NCBI RefSeq assembly: GCF_016811995.1
Contig: NZ_CP069159.1
Coordinates: forward strand, 3,224,001-3,288,000
Reading direction: 5' to 3'
Origin: Citrobacter sp. R56
GTDB lineage: Bacteria; Pseudomonadota; Gammaproteobacteria; Enterobacterales; Enterobacteriaceae
Length of the DNA: 64,000 nucleotides
Part shown: positions 38,523-49,141 of the stretch, in pieces
Numbering within the stretch: the stretch's first letter is position 1
How the letters are laid out: every line of letters begins with the position of its first letter
Notes under the pieces: model-generated
What the model saw: only the letters and a program-made list of their open reading frames with translations
Database searches by the model: none
What the model was told of the DNA's origin: nothing
Program-made: the position numbers and the translations under genes

Positions 38523-40500
38523 AGTTCAGATGCCGCTCGTACTGATCGAGAATATCGGTGATCACCTGCTCTTTGCTGTAATCCATCAGATCGTTCCCCT
38601 GGCTGCCCTCAAGCAGAAAGGTTTCCAGCCGGTAGTAGGTCGATTTCCCGCTACGCGCCCGATAAGTAAAACCGGGGATCGCATATTTTTGCGGCCAGAT
38701 TTGATAAACGAAGTTACGTTCATCGCCCAGATTCACCCGCAGATCGAGATGACCGAGCGCTTCCCCCTCTTCCGGCGGCAGGCTTGATAACACAACGTTC
38801 GCGCCGCGCAGTTTCAGTTCATGCGCCACCTCTTCCATGGCCGGATAACAGACCGTTTCCATCATCTCGCGGGTATAACGGGTTCCCGGATAGTTCATCA
38901 GCCGCGACAACCGTTTTTTCCAGCTCAACCGGTCCTGAACGCCCATCGGGCGCGGGGCGGTGTTCCGGTTGGCGCTTTCCCGTCGGTAATCTTCAACCTT
39001 CAGCGATTTATACAGTCCGGCCATAATAAAGAAGATCACAAAGCTGAAGGGCAGTCCCATGATCACCGTCGTGTTCTGTAACGCGGAAATCCCATTGGTC
39101 ATCAGCATGCCCAGCGTCAACAGACCAATCGCCACCGACCAGAACACGCGCAGCCAGGCGGGCGCATCGCTGTTGATATCTTTCAGTTTCGAGGTGAAAT
39201 TCCCCAACACCAGCGCGCCGGAATCCGCCGAGGTCACATAGAACAGCAGCCCGGTTATCGTGGCGACAGATGCGCTAAAGGTAAACGCCGGATACTGCGC
39301 CAGCAGGCTGTAGAAGCCACGTTCAGGATGGGTCATCGTTTCTTCGGCAAAACCCGCATCGCCGTGGATTATCTCGTACAGCGCGCTGTTACCAAACACC
39401 GACAGCCACAGCAGAGTGAAGGTGAACGGAATAATCAGGGTGCCGAAAACAAACTGGCGAATCGTACGTCCACGGGAAATGCGCGCCAAAAACAGGCCGA
39501 CAAACGGCGACCACGCCACCCACCACGCCCAGAAAAACAGCGTCCAGCTATTCATCCACTCGACCGGACGGTCAAAGGCAAAGCTGTTGAGCGTCATGCC
39601 CATAAAGCGGTTCACATAGTCGCCCACGTTCAACACCAGCGCGTTAAGCAGAAACGAGGTTTCGCCCATAAACAGCACAAAGAGGATCAGCCCCAGCGCC
39701 AGCAGCACGTTGAGCTCCGACAGCACGCGGATCCCTTTATCTACCCCCGAGGTCACCGAGATCGTGGCGATCACCACCGAGAGCACAATCAGCGCCGCTT
39801 TCGCCGCCATGGAATCCGGAATATCAAACAGCACGCTCAGCCCGTAGTTGAGCTGTACCACGCCAATCCCCAACGTGGTGGCGATACCGAAAATCGTGCC
39901 GATCACCGCCGCGATATCGACGCTGTGACCGATAGGTCCGTTGATACGCTTACCAAAAATCGGATACAGCGCCGAGCGGATCGTCAGCGGCAGATTATAG
40001 CGGTAGCTAAAATAACCGAGCGCCATCCCCATCAGCGCATACATCGACCAGCCGGTCAGCCCATAGTGAAAAAGCGTCCACACCATCGACTGGCGCGCCG
40101 CTTCAATGGTCTGCCCCGCCCCTTCCGGCGGCTGCATATATTGAGAAACAGGCTCAGCCACCGAGAAGAACATCAGGTCAATACCAATCCCCGCCGCGAA
40201 CAGCATCGCAGCCCAGCTTAGCAGGCTGAATTCAGGTTTCGATTGTTCCGGGCCCAGCTTGACCGAACCGAAGCGCGAGCAGGCAATAAAGATAACAAAA
40301 ACAATATAGAGCGTGGCGGCGAGCAGGTAATACCAACCGAACGTTTTGGAAACCCAGTTGAGGGTTCGGCCAATCCAGATGGCGGAAAAATCACTAAAGA
40401 AAATGGTGGTCAGGGAAAACAACAAAATCAGTCCGGCTGACGTGTAAAAAACAACGGGATTGATTTTGTCCTTTTCTCCGTCGGTAACAAGGTTCGTCAT
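38467..40500 (-). CDS. betT: High-affinity choline transporter BetT
   Basis: BetT (677 residues, E. coli length) is a proton-driven choline importer of the BCCT family. It has twelve membrane segments and the Trp-rich signature FWAWWVAWSPFVGLFLARIS near residue 330. The long hydrophilic C-terminal domain (from about 510) is the osmosensing part in the family. It is divergent from betIBA with a BetI-like operator between; its 3' end overlaps entD. The bet genes are not next to entD in E. coli K-12. Confidence 0.96.
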   Translation of the reverse strand: MTNLVTDGEKDKINPVVFYTSAGLILLFSLTTIFFSDFSAIWIGRTLNWVSKTFGWYYLLAATLYIVFVIFIACSRFGSVKLGPEQSKPEFSLLSWAAMLFAAGIGIDLMFFSVAEPVSQYMQPPEGAGQTIEAARQSMVWTLFHYGLTGWSMYALMGMALGYFSYRYNLPLTIRSALYPIFGKRINGPIGHSVDIAAVIGTIFGIATTLGIGVVQLNYGLSVLFDIPDSMAAKAALIVLSVVIATISVTSGVDKGIRVLSELNVLLALGLILFVLFMGETSFLLNALVLNVGDYVNRFMGMTLNSFAFDRPVEWMNSWTLFFWAWWVAWSPFVGLFLARISRGRTIRQFVFGTLIIPFTFTLLWLSVFGNSALYEIIHGDAGFAEETMTHPERGFYSLLAQYPAFTFSASVATITGLLFYVTSADSGALVLGNFTSKLKDINSDAPAWLRVFWSVAIGLLTLGMLMTNGISALQNTTVIMGLPFSFVIFFIMAGLYKSLKVEDYRRESANRNTAPRPMGVQDRLSWKKRLSRLMNYPGTRYTREMMETVCYPAMEEVAHELKLRGANVVLSSLPPEEGEALGHLDLRVNLGDERNFVYQIWPQKYAIPGFTYRARSGKSTYYRLETFLLEGSQGNDLMDYSKEQVITDILDQYERHLNFIHLDREAPGNGVLFPGM

Positions 40501-40710
40501 CGATTACCTCAAATTAAGTAACGCTGACTACTCTGTTGAGCAGCAAACTCCTGGAGACTCTGTAAGGTCATTGTACGCTTACCAAAAATAACCTTATACA
40601 CAGAAATGAAATAAGAATAATTATTTGTTTTCAAATGAAAAAATTAAAAACCCCTGAATATCTCCTTAACGAAATCAGCCAATCGATATAACAATTAATA
40701 CACATTTTAT

Positions 40711-40724
40711 ATTGAACGTCCAAT
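40711..40724. promoter_or_regulatory. BetI-like operator between betT and betI
   Basis: ATTGAACGTCCAAT is a near-perfect palindrome and resembles the BetI recognition sequence known from E. coli (ATTGGACGTTCAAT type). It lies 51 nt upstream of betI in the 274-nt betT/betI control region, where BetI represses both directions until choline is present. No gene is seen in the rest of this AT-rich gap. Confidence 0.7.
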
Positions 40725-40774
40725 CAAAAAACGGTTAAATACATAAACACAACTGATGATTGGAGCAGTAAAAA

Positions 40775-41368
40775 ATGCCCAAAGTGGGGATGCAAACCCT
40801 TCGCCGCAGGCAGCTGATCGACGCCACGCTGGACGCCATTAATGAGGTTGGCATGCACGATGCCACCATCGCGCAGATAGCCCGCCGCGCCGGTGTTTCG
40901 ACCGGCATCATTAGCCACTACTTCAAGGATAAAAATGGGCTGCTGGAGGCGACGATGCGCGACATCACCAGCCAGCTTCGCTACGCGGTTTTGCGTCGTC
41001 TGCATGCGCTGAAAGACGCCCGCGCCGAGTTGCGATTACGCGCCATTGTGGCGGGGAATTTCGATGACAGTCAGATAAGTCAGGCGGCAATGAAAGCCTG
41101 GCTGGCCTTCTGGGCGAGCAGTATGCATCAACCGATGCTGTTTCGGCTGCAGCAGATCGCCGGTAAACGTCTGCTCTCCAACATTGTTTACGAGTTCAGG
41201 CGTGAGCTTTCGCATCAACAGGCGCAACAGGCGGGCTACGGGCTGGCAGCATTGATTGACGGACTGTGGCTACGCGCCGCACTCAGCAACGAGCCGTTCA
41301 ATCTGAGTCGCGCTCAGGCGTTGACCACCCATTTCATCAGTCAACATTTGCCGAAAACCACTGACTAA
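40775..41368 (+). CDS. betI: Choline-responsive repressor BetI (TetR family)
   Basis: BetI (197 residues) represses betT and betIBA and is relieved by choline. The N-terminal TetR helix-turn-helix is [19 protein letters not shown] (about 30-50), followed by the ligand-binding helical domain. GGAG lies upstream of the ATG with fitting spacing. It is the first gene of betIBA; betB starts 13 nt after its stop. Confidence 0.95.
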   Translation: MPKVGMQTLRRRQLIDATLDAINEVGMHDATIAQIARRAGVSTGIISHYFKDKNGLLEATMRDITSQLRYAVLRRLHALKDARAELRLRAIVAGNFDDSQISQAAMKAWLAFWASSMHQPMLFRLQQIAGKRLLSNIVYEFRRELSHQQAQQAGYGLAALIDGLWLRAALSNEPFNLSRAQALTTHFISQHLPKTTD

Positions 41369-41381
41369 CCGAGGAGAGCGT

Positions 41382-42854
41382 ATGTCCCGAATGGCAGAAC
41401 AACAGCTTTACATTGACGGTCGATACACTGCCGCCACCAGCGGTCGCACCTTCGAGACTACCAATCCCGCCAACGGTGAAATCCTGGCCACCGTACAGGA
41501 AGCGGGCCGCGAGGATGTCGATCGCGCCGTGAAGAGCGCCCAACGCGGGCAGAAAATCTGGGCGGCGATGACCGCCATGGAACGCTCGCGGATTTTGCGC
41601 CGGGCGGTAGATATTCTTCGCGAGCGTAACGACGAACTGGCAACACTGGAGACGCTCGACACCGGGAAGCCGTTCAGCGAAACCGCCAGCGTCGATATCG
41701 TGACCGGCGCCGATGTGCTTGAGTATTACGCCGGGCTGATCCCGGCGCTGGAAGGCTCGCAAATCCCGCTGCGTGAAACCTCTTTTGTTTACACGCGCCG
41801 CGAACCGCTGGGCGTCGTCGCGGGCATTGGCGCGTGGAACTATCCGATCCAAATCGCCCTGTGGAAATCCGCTCCGGCGCTTGCCGCAGGCAACGCGATG
41901 ATCTTCAAACCCAGCGAAATCACCCCGCTCACGGCCTTAAAGCTGGCAGAAATCTACACTGAGGCGGGTCTGCCGGACGGCGTCTTTAACGTGCTACCGG
42001 GGACTGGCGCCGAAACCGGGCAATGGCTGACGGAACATCCAGGCATAGCGAAGGTTTCCTTCACCGGTGGCGTCGCCAGCGGCAAAAAAGTGATGGCGAA
42101 CTCAGCGGCATCCTCGCTCAAAGAGGTGACGATGGAGCTGGGCGGGAAATCACCGCTGATTATTTTTGAGGACGCCAACCTCAATCTTGCCGCAGACATC
42201 GCCATGATGGCGAATTTCTATAGCACCGGCCAGGTTTGCACCAATGGCACCCGCGTGTTTGTTCCGACGCGGATGAAAAGCGCCTTTGAACAAACCATCC
42301 TCGCCCGCGTAGCGCGCATTCGCGCAGGCGATCTGTTTGACCCGGCCACTAACTTTGGCCCGCTGGTCAGCTTCCCGCACCGCGAAAACGTTCTGCGCTA
42401 TATCGACAGCGGTAAAGCAGAAGGCGCAACGCTGCTCTGCGGCGGCGAGGCGCTGAAAGGCAACGGCTTTGACAACGGCGCGTGGGTTGCCCCGACGGTC
42501 TTCACCGACTGTCATGACGAAATGACCATTGTGCGTGAAGAAATTTTTGGCCCGGTGATGTCAATCCTGACCTACGAAGATGAAGACGAAGTCGTTCGCC
42601 GCGCTAACGATACGGACTACGGACTGGCGGCAGGCGTGGTGACCCACGATCTCAACCGCGCGCACCGCGTGATTCACCAACTGGAAGCGGGGATCTGCTG
42701 GATCAATACCTGGGGTGAATCCCCCGCCGAAATGCCGGTGGGCGGTTACAAACACTCGGGCATCGGCCGTGAAAATGGCGTGATGACGCTGCAAAGTTAC
42801 ACCCAGGTGAAATCCATCCAGGTTGAGATGGGTCAGTTTCAATCCCAATTCTAA
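41382..42854 (+). CDS. betB: Betaine aldehyde dehydrogenase
   Basis: BetB (490 residues) oxidises betaine aldehyde to glycine betaine with NAD(P). The aldehyde dehydrogenase signatures are complete: [10 protein letters not shown] with the general-base Glu near 252, and [10 protein letters not shown] with the catalytic Cys near 286. A GAGGAGA ribosome site precedes the ATG. It lies between betI and betA, with 13 nt to each. Confidence 0.97.
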   Translation: MSRMAEQQLYIDGRYTAATSGRTFETTNPANGEILATVQEAGREDVDRAVKSAQRGQKIWAAMTAMERSRILRRAVDILRERNDELATLETLDTGKPFSETASVDIVTGADVLEYYAGLIPALEGSQIPLRETSFVYTRREPLGVVAGIGAWNYPIQIALWKSAPALAAGNAMIFKPSEITPLTALKLAEIYTEAGLPDGVFNVLPGTGAETGQWLTEHPGIAKVSFTGGVASGKKVMANSAASSLKEVTMELGGKSPLIIFEDANLNLAADIAMMANFYSTGQVCTNGTRVFVPTRMKSAFEQTILARVARIRAGDLFDPATNFGPLVSFPHRENVLRYIDSGKAEGATLLCGGEALKGNGFDNGAWVAPTVFTDCHDEMTIVREEIFGPVMSILTYEDEDEVVRRANDTDYGLAAGVVTHDLNRAHRVIHQLEAGICWINTWGESPAEMPVGGYKHSGIGRENGVMTLQSYTQVKSIQVEMGQFQSQF

Positions 42855-42867
42855 CCAGGAGGTTTAT

Positions 42868-44544
42868 TTGCATTTTGACTACATCATTATTGGCGCCGGC
42901 TCCGCCGGCAACGTGCTGGCGACACGCTTAACAGAAGACCACGATACCACCGTACTGCTGCTGGAAGCCGGCGGTCCGGACTATCGCGCCGACTTTCGCA
43001 CTCAAATGCCCGCCGCCCTCGCCTTCCCCTTACAGGGCAGGCGCTATAACTGGGCCTATGAAACCGAACCGGAACCGTACATGAACTATCGCCGCATGGA
43101 GTGCGGGCGAGGAAAGGGGCTGGGCGGATCGTCACTGATTAACGGCATGTGTTATATCCGCGGCAATGCTCTGGATCTTGACAACTGGGCGCAGGAACCG
43201 GGTCTTGAACACTGGAGTTACCTCGATTGCCTGCCCTACTACCGTAAAGCGGAGTCCCGTGATACCGGCGCTAACGACTATCACGGCGGCGAAGGCCCGG
43301 TGAGCGTCACCACTCCAAAGCACAATAACAATCCCCTGTTCCATGCGATGGTAGAAGCTGGCGTCCAGGCAGGATATCCACGTACCGACGATCTCAACGG
43401 CTACCAGCAGGAAGGTTTTGGTCCGATGGACAGAACCGTCACGCCACAAGGGCGTCGCGCCAGCACCGCGCGGGGCTATCTTGATCAGGCCCGGAAGCGC
43501 CCGAATCTGACCATCATCACCCATGCTCTGACCGACCGTATCCTCTTTGACGGTAAAAAAGCGGTGGGCGTGGAGTGGCTGGAAGGCGACAGCACCCTTG
43601 CAAATAAAGCGACCGCGCGCAAAGAAGTGCTGCTTTGTGCCGGGGCGATTGCCTCGCCACAGATCCTGCAACGTTCCGGCGTGGGCGATCCGGCGCTGCT
43701 CGCCGCCTTTGCTATTCCACTGGTACACCCTCTGCCTGGCGTCGGCGAAAACCTGCAGGATCATCTGGAGATGTACCTGCAATATGAATGCAAAGAACCG
43801 GTGTCGCTCTACCCGGCCCTACAATGGTGGAACCAGCCAAAGATTGGCGCCCAGTGGTTATTTGGCGGCACTGGCACGGGTGCCAGCAACCATTTTGAAG
43901 CGGGTGGGTTTATCCGCAGCCGTGACGGGTTTGCCTGGCCGAACCTTCAGTACCACTTCCTGCCGGTCGCCATTAATTACAACGGTTCTAACGCCGTCAA
44001 AGAGCACGGTTTTCAGTGCCACGTGGGATCGATGCGCTCCCCCAGTCGGGGTCATGTGCATCTGGCATCACGTGACCCGCGTGAACACCCGGCCATCCTG
44101 TTCAATTACATGTCGGCGGAGCAGGACTGGCAGGAGTTTCGCGACGCGATTCGCATCACACGGGAAATCATCAACCAGCCCGCGCTGGATCAATACCGTG
44201 GCCGGGAAATCAGCCCGGGAATTGACTGTCAGACCGATGAACAACTGGACGCCTTTGTACGCGATCACGCCGAGACGGCGTTCCATCCCTGCGGGACCTG
44301 TAAAATGGGGTATGACGAGATGGCGGTGGTAGATGGCGAAGGAAGAGTCCATGGCGTTGAGAATCTGCGCGTGGTGGACGCCTCTATTATGCCGCAAATC
44401 ATTACCGGCAATCTGAACGCCACCACCATCATGATCGGCGAGAAAATTGCCGACGCCATTCGCGGTCGTACACCACTGGCCAAAAGTACCGCCCGTTATT
44501 ATGTGGCAGGCGATACGCCAGTACGAACAGCGCCGCAGCGCTAA
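42868..44544 (+). CDS. betA: Choline dehydrogenase BetA
   Basis: BetA (558 residues) oxidises choline to betaine aldehyde at the membrane. It is a GMC-family FAD enzyme with [13 protein letters not shown] at the N-terminus, [15 protein letters not shown], and the C-terminal HPCGTCKMG catalytic region. The frame is open further upstream into betB, but the TTG at 42868 has AGGAGG five bases before it and gives exactly the family start ([10 protein letters not shown]). I therefore call a TTG start. Confidence 0.96.
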   Translation: MHFDYIIIGAGSAGNVLATRLTEDHDTTVLLLEAGGPDYRADFRTQMPAALAFPLQGRRYNWAYETEPEPYMNYRRMECGRGKGLGGSSLINGMCYIRGNALDLDNWAQEPGLEHWSYLDCLPYYRKAESRDTGANDYHGGEGPVSVTTPKHNNNPLFHAMVEAGVQAGYPRTDDLNGYQQEGFGPMDRTVTPQGRRASTARGYLDQARKRPNLTIITHALTDRILFDGKKAVGVEWLEGDSTLANKATARKEVLLCAGAIASPQILQRSGVGDPALLAAFAIPLVHPLPGVGENLQDHLEMYLQYECKEPVSLYPALQWWNQPKIGAQWLFGGTGTGASNHFEAGGFIRSRDGFAWPNLQYHFLPVAINYNGSNAVKEHGFQCHVGSMRSPSRGHVHLASRDPREHPAILFNYMSAEQDWQEFRDAIRITREIINQPALDQYRGREISPGIDCQTDEQLDAFVRDHAETAFHPCGTCKMGYDEMAVVDGEGRVHGVENLRVVDASIMPQIITGNLNATTIMIGEKIADAIRGRTPLAKSTARYYVAGDTPVRTAPQR

Positions 44545-44550
44545 CACGGA

Positions 44551-44574
44551 CTCCGCTCTGGGCGCAGAGCGGAG
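44551..44574. terminator. Hairpin ending betIBA
   Basis: Perfect ten-pair stem CTCCGCTCTG / CAGAGCGGAG with a four-base loop, 6 nt past the betA stop and between convergent genes. There is no T-run, so the mechanism is uncertain. Confidence 0.6.
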
Positions 44575-44580
44575 ACGCAC

Positions 44581-45285
44581 TTATGCTTCGCGACACGCCA
44601 CCAGCGTTTTTCTCTGCTGGCCGTGCTCATCAAAATTCTCCGGCGCCAGCCAGCGTTGCAGCGCGCGATCGCACTGCGGCCATTCGCCGTCAATCATCGA
44701 CAGCCAGTCGCTGTCGCGATTGCGCCCTTTGCGCACAATTTTTTGCCGAAACCGGCCTTCATAGACAAAACCTAAACGCTCCGCCGCCTGGCGCGATGCC
44801 GTATTCAGCGAATCGCATTTCCATTCGATGCGACGGTATCCTTGCGCAAACGCATGGCCCAACAGTAGCCAGATGGCTTCTGTACCCAACACCGTCTGCT
44901 TCATTCGCGGCGACCAGGTCACATGCCCAATCTCGACTGACCCATGCTCCCGCTCAATCGCCATATAACAGACCAGCCCAACCGCGCGTGCCGAGCGGGA
45001 ATCAATAACGGCAAAAGGAACCAGCGTCTCGTCACGGACTTTGCCGTCGAGCCAGCGGGTTGTCGCCTGTACGCTTTCCGGGCGTTCACTGGCAAGCCAG
45101 GTCCAGTCACGCTCATCGGTGGCCTGCGCATAAGCATCGAAAAGGTCAGCGGCATGACGTTGAGGTTCGAGGGGTTCCAGTCGACAATAACGCCCGTCAA
45201 GCGCAATACGGGAAAGCAGTGACGCCCCCGTCCAGTCCGGCAGCGCGTCGCCCACCGTTTGTCCATACAGATTAATTTCCGGCAC
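44581..45285 (-). CDS. GNAT-family N-acetyltransferase (RimJ/RimL type)
   Basis: A 234-residue acetyltransferase of the RimJ/RimL-like GNAT group. The acetyl-CoA binding region and helix are suggested by TVLGTEAIWLLLGHAF, WKCDSLNTASRQAAERLGFVYEGRFRQ and the closing basic segment. The acceptor is unknown: relatives act on ribosomal proteins, amino acids or drugs. The start is a GTG at 45285 with GGGGTGA just upstream. It converges with betA and is divergent from ybdK. Confidence 0.85.
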   Translation of the reverse strand: MPEINLYGQTVGDALPDWTGASLLSRIALDGRYCRLEPLEPQRHAADLFDAYAQATDERDWTWLASERPESVQATTRWLDGKVRDETLVPFAVIDSRSARAVGLVCYMAIEREHGSVEIGHVTWSPRMKQTVLGTEAIWLLLGHAFAQGYRRIEWKCDSLNTASRQAAERLGFVYEGRFRQKIVRKGRNRDSDWLSMIDGEWPQCDRALQRWLAPENFDEHGQQRKTLVACREA

Positions 45286-45426
45286 AGTTCACCCCAGCAG
45301 ATTGGTCGTTAAATTTTTATATCAGTTTGCTTGCGGCAAGAAAAGACGCCGCTCAGGAAATCATCAGCCTGGTGAATAAATACCGTCTTCTATAATGAGG
45401 AATAAACACCCACACTCGAGTCCACT

Positions 45427-46545
45427 ATGCCGCTACCCGACTTTCATATCTCCACACCGTTTACGCTGGGCATTGAGCTGGAAATGCAGGTGGTTAACCC
45501 GCCGGGTTATGATTTGAGCCAGGATTCCTCACACCTTATTGATGACGTCATCCCCCATCTTCAGGCCGGAGAAGTAAAGCACGATATCACCGAAAGTATG
45601 CTGGAGATGGCAACCGGCATCTGCCATAACATCGACCAGGCTGCCGCACAGTTTTCGGCGATGCAGCAGGTTATCCTGAACGTCGCAGCAAACCACCATC
45701 TCGCCATCTGCGGCGGCGGCACCCATCCGTTTCAGACGTGGCAGCGCCAGCAAGTCTGCGACGATAAACGCTATCAACGTAACCTTGAAAGCTTTGGTTA
45801 TCTGATCCAACAAGCAACCGTATTTGGTCAGCATGTGCATGTCGGTTGCGCCAGCGGTGATGACGCCATCAATCTCCTGCACGGCTTGTCCCGCTTTGTA
45901 CCGCATTTTATTGCCCTCTCCGCCGCATCGCCCTATATGCAAGGTTCAGACACCCACTTTGCTTCCTCGCGGCTGAATATCTTCTCTGCCTTTCCGGATA
46001 ACGGCCCCATGCCGTGGGTCAGCAACTGGCAGGAATTTGAGGGGCTGTTTCGCCGTCTGAGCTACACCAGTATGGTCGACAGCATCAAAGATTTGCACTG
46101 GGATATTCGCCCCAGCCCTCACTTTGGGACGGTAGAAGTCAGAGTTATGGATACGCCGCTGACCCTGAGCCACGCGGTCAATATGGCGGGGTTGATTCAG
46201 GCCACCGCCTGCTGGTTGCTCTCTGAGCGTCCGTTTAAACATCAGGAACGGGATTACCTGCTGTATAGATTCAATCGTTTTCAGGCGTGTCGGTACGGTC
46301 TGGACGGTATTGTGACGGATGTACACACCGGCGAGCATCACCCACTGGCGGACGACACGCTGCGTCTGCTGGAAAAAGTCGCTCCCTTTGCTGACAAGGT
46401 CAATGCCGCCAGCGCGATTGAGGCACTGCATCTGCAGGTGAAAAATGGGTTGAACGAGGCGCAGCAAATGCGTCATTTCATCGAGGAGGGCGGTTCGTTA
46501 ACCGGTCTGGTAAAAAAACATGCTGAAATCTGGGCGGGCGTTTAA
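45427..46545 (+). CDS. ybdK: Carboxylate-amine ligase YbdK
   Basis: YbdK (372 residues) is a glutamate-cysteine-ligase-2-like enzyme with weak gamma-glutamylcysteine synthetase activity in E. coli; its natural substrate is not known. The family segments [11 protein letters not shown] near the start, ICGGGTHPF, and FGQHVHVG are all present. Its divergent partner is the GNAT gene. ybdJ follows after 66 nt. Confidence 0.95.
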   Translation: MPLPDFHISTPFTLGIELEMQVVNPPGYDLSQDSSHLIDDVIPHLQAGEVKHDITESMLEMATGICHNIDQAAAQFSAMQQVILNVAANHHLAICGGGTHPFQTWQRQQVCDDKRYQRNLESFGYLIQQATVFGQHVHVGCASGDDAINLLHGLSRFVPHFIALSAASPYMQGSDTHFASSRLNIFSAFPDNGPMPWVSNWQEFEGLFRRLSYTSMVDSIKDLHWDIRPSPHFGTVEVRVMDTPLTLSHAVNMAGLIQATACWLLSERPFKHQERDYLLYRFNRFQACRYGLDGIVTDVHTGEHHPLADDTLRLLEKVAPFADKVNAASAIEALHLQVKNGLNEAQQMRHFIEEGGSLTGLVKKHAEIWAGV

Positions 46546-46611
46546 CGGTGTGGTTTGCGTTGCCTGACGATATACCGGACAATGGCTTTTTAACTCAAGT
46601 TTAACAATGCC

Positions 46612-46860
46612 ATGAAACACCCCCTTGAATCGTTGATGACCGCTGCCGGTATTCTGCTGATGGCGTTTCTCTCTTGTTTGCTGCTGCCCGCGCCGTCGCT
46701 CGGCCTGGTGCTGGCGCAAAAGCTGGTTGCGACCTTTCATTTGATGGATCTCAACCAGTTTTACACCCTGTTGTTTTGCCTGTGGTTCCTGGTGCTTGGC
46801 GCCCTCGAATACCTTGTGATTCGTTTTATCTGGCGACGCTGGTTCTCACTGGCGGAGTGA
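46612..46860 (+). CDS. ybdJ: Small inner-membrane protein YbdJ (DUF1158)
   Basis: An 82-residue protein with two predicted membrane segments (about 8-30 and 48-70), starting MKHPLESLMTAAGILLMAF and ending with basic and Trp residues (IWRRWFSLAE). It is a DUF1158 member of unknown function that accompanies ybdK in enterobacteria. It converges on ramA with a 37-nt gap. Confidence 0.92.
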   Translation: MKHPLESLMTAAGILLMAFLSCLLLPAPSLGLVLAQKLVATFHLMDLNQFYTLLFCLWFLVLGALEYLVIRFIWRRWFSLAE

Positions 46861-46897
46861 ATCGCGAAGGCCGTGCCATTGCGCCTCCCGCGGCTTT

Positions 46898-47239
46898 TTA
46901 GTGCGCACGGCTATGATTTTCTTTACGGTACGCGCCCGGCGGCTGGTTAAACGTACGGGTAAACACCCGCGTAAACGTCTGTTGCGAATCAAAGCCGTAC
47001 TTCAGACAGATGTCATACACTTTCTGGTCTGTATCACGCAAATCACGCGCGGCCAGTCGCAGTTTACGCTGTCGAACGTAGCGCCCCAGATTCTCACCTT
47101 TGTACTGCAAAAACAGGCGTTGTAGATGCCATTTTGAATAGCCCGCATGACGCGCAATATCATCAATGCGTAACGGCTGATTTAAATTATCATCAATCCA
47201 CGCAACTATTGTTTCGATAACCCGAGCGGAAATCGTCAT
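46898..47239 (-). CDS. ramA: AraC-type activator RamA
   Basis: RamA (113 residues) is a stand-alone AraC/XylS DNA-binding protein related to MarA and SoxS. It turns on efflux (acrAB-tolC) and lowers porin levels, giving multidrug tolerance in Salmonella, Klebsiella, Enterobacter and Citrobacter. Two helix-turn-helices are seen: IDDIARHAGYSKWHLQRLF and VYDICLKYGFDSQQTFTRVF. A GAGGGA lies upstream of the ATG. It is read after romA with a 28-nt gap, under RamR control. K-12 lacks this gene. Confidence 0.95.
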   Translation of the reverse strand: MTISARVIETIVAWIDDNLNQPLRIDDIARHAGYSKWHLQRLFLQYKGENLGRYVRQRKLRLAARDLRDTDQKVYDICLKYGFDSQQTFTRVFTRTFNQPPGAYRKENHSRAH

Positions 47240-47267
47240 GGTGATCTTCCCTCTTTAAAAAGAATCC

Positions 47268-48368
47268 TTATTCCCACCAGGCCGTAAACGACTGCGTTGG
47301 GTCAGCCAGATTTACCTGCTCGCCTAACGTCGGCGTCAGCAACCGGTAGTCTTTATTGCGACTCGCAAACGCCAGACGTTTATACGGATCGTCCCAGGTA
47401 TGTTTCGCCAGCACAAAGCGCCCTGCATGGCCGGGTAAAACCGCCTTTGCATGCAGGTCCTGCGCGGCCCTCGCCGTTTCCTCTGGCATCATATGGATGT
47501 ACTTCCAATCCTGGTCGTACTGGCCGTTTTCCATGATGGCCAGATCCACGGAACCAAACTGTTCCCCTATCGCTTTAAAATGCGGTCCGTAACCCGAGTC
47601 GCCGCTGTAGTAAATTCGCTGTTCTGGCGTCTCAAACATAAAACTCGCCCACAACGTCTGATTACGTTTAATGCCCCGGCCAGAAAAATGCCGGGCAGGC
47701 AAGACATGAACCATCAGTGAGTCGTCGACTCTGACTGACTGGTTCCAGTCGCGCTCTTCAATGATGTCGCTGTTCATTCCCCAGTAGCGCAGATGCGAAC
47801 CGACGCCCAACGGAACGATCGCCCGTTTAATCTTCGGCATTAACGCCGTGATGGTGGCGTAATCCAGATGGTCATAGTGATCGTGCGAAATAATCAGCAG
47901 ATCGATGTCCGGCATCGTGTGTGCCGTCCAGGGATAATTCCCGGCAAACGCTTTGTTTAAAAACGAAAACGGCGCGGCGTAGTTGCTGAATACGGGGTCA
48001 ATCAGAATGCGTTTGCCTGACAGTTGCAGATACCAGGAAGAGTGCCCCAGCCAGATAAGCGTCTCCTGCGCCTGCGGCAAACCGGCAATATCGGTAGGCA
48101 CCAGCGGCAAGGGCTGAGGCGGGCGCGCATTTTCCCGTTTCGCCACCAGAAACTCCCACCACGCGGCAATCATCCCTTTATCTCCGGTATAACCCGGCGT
48201 AGGTAACGCGTTGCGAAACGCGCCATCGCGATAGTGCGGCGACTGTTCAATCTGGGTTAATTGGCTGCCTTGCGGCGCCTGACCAAACCCGGGATTAAGG
48301 ACAAACGGCAAACTGGCTGCTGAGGCAATAAGCATAATAAAAACCACACAAACTGTGAGACGCTTCAT
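47268..48368 (-). CDS. romA: Metallo-beta-lactamase-fold protein RomA
   Basis: RomA (366 residues) is a membrane-anchored metallo-beta-lactamase-fold hydrolase of the NAPE-PLD/UlaG-like type, with the metal motif SHDHYDHLDY near residue 170 and further metal-binding His and Asp residues later. A single hydrophobic N-terminal segment (VCVVFIMLIASAAS) suggests export or anchoring. It is known as the gene co-transcribed with ramA; its enzymatic role is unclear. The frame is open to 48491, but the ATG at 48368 fits the hydrophobic leader and the family start. Confidence 0.9.
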   Translation of the reverse strand: MKRLTVCVVFIMLIASAASLPFVLNPGFGQAPQGSQLTQIEQSPHYRDGAFRNALPTPGYTGDKGMIAAWWEFLVAKRENARPPQPLPLVPTDIAGLPQAQETLIWLGHSSWYLQLSGKRILIDPVFSNYAAPFSFLNKAFAGNYPWTAHTMPDIDLLIISHDHYDHLDYATITALMPKIKRAIVPLGVGSHLRYWGMNSDIIEERDWNQSVRVDDSLMVHVLPARHFSGRGIKRNQTLWASFMFETPEQRIYYSGDSGYGPHFKAIGEQFGSVDLAIMENGQYDQDWKYIHMMPEETARAAQDLHAKAVLPGHAGRFVLAKHTWDDPYKRLAFASRNKDYRLLTPTLGEQVNLADPTQSFTAWWE

Positions 48369-48423
48369 ATCCTGACCCGAAAACGCGCACCTTTCCGATG
48401 GTTTGCGCGGCTGACTCTTGATT

Positions 48424-48443
48424 ATGAGTGAGTAGGCACTCAT
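48424..48443. promoter_or_regulatory. RamR operator
   Basis: Perfect seven-base inverted repeat ATGAGTG-N6-CACTCAT between romA-ramA and ramR. It matches the known RamR box that overlaps the ramA promoter in Salmonella and Klebsiella. RamR bound here would repress romA-ramA. Confidence 0.9.
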
Positions 48444-48559
48444 TATAGAAAGCGAACGTTTCCCGTCAAGATGATTTTCAATCTTTGACATTCGCCGTTG
48501 CGGCGCTGCACATGCCGTGATTCAATCGTATTTTCTTACAGACTTAAGGGTAAAGTGTA

Positions 48560-49141
48560 GTGGCTCGTCCGAAGAGTGAAGACAAAAAACAGGCATTACT
48601 GGAAGCCGCAACCACGGCGATTGCGCAATCCGGCATCGCGGCATCGACGGCGGTCATCGCCCGGGGCGCAGGGGTTGCAGAGGGAACGTTGTTTCGCTAT
48701 TTCGCGACAAAAGATGACTTAATCAACGCGCTTTATCTCCATCTGAAACAGAATCTCTGCCAGTCCATGATGGCGGAACTGGATCGTTCGATTACCGATG
48801 ACAAGACCCTGACCCACTTCATCTGGAAGAGCTACATCAACTGGGGTCTGAACAACACTACCGGGCATCGCACCATTCGCCAGCTCGCGGTCAGTGAAAA
48901 GATCACCAAAGAGACAGAGCAGCAGGCGGATGACATGTTCCCCGAACTGCGCGATCTCTGCCATCGCTCCGTGCTGCCGGTTTTCATGTCTGAGGAATAC
49001 CGCGCGTTTGGCGATGCGCTGTTTCTTTCACTGGCGGAAACGACCATCGAGTTCGCCGCCCGCGATCCCGCCCGCGCCGATGCGCTCATCTCGCTGGGTT
49101 TTGAAGCGATGTGGCGCGCCCTGACCCGTGAGGAAAAATGA
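48560..49141 (+). CDS. ramR: TetR-family repressor RamR
   Basis: RamR (193 residues) represses romA-ramA and is released by bile acids and several drugs in Salmonella. The N-terminal TetR helix-turn-helix is [27 protein letters not shown] (in two parts around residues 25-50), followed by a ligand-binding helical domain. The start is a GTG at 48560. It is intact, with no frameshift of the kind seen in drug-resistant isolates. Its stop overlaps the ybdF start region (ATGATG). Confidence 0.94.
   Translation: MARPKSEDKKQALLEAATTAIAQSGIAASTAVIARGAGVAEGTLFRYFATKDDLINALYLHLKQNLCQSMMAELDRSITDDKTLTHFIWKSYINWGLNNTTGHRTIRQLAVSEKITKETEQQADDMFPELRDLCHRSVLPVFMSEEYRAFGDALFLSLAETTIEFAARDPARADALISLGFEAMWRALTREEK

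Noticed and set aside
39328-40221. A 297-residue plus-strand frame inside betT, and a similar 299-residue frame at 19495-20394 across entB/entE.
   Set aside because: Both are antisense to well-supported genes and show no domain.
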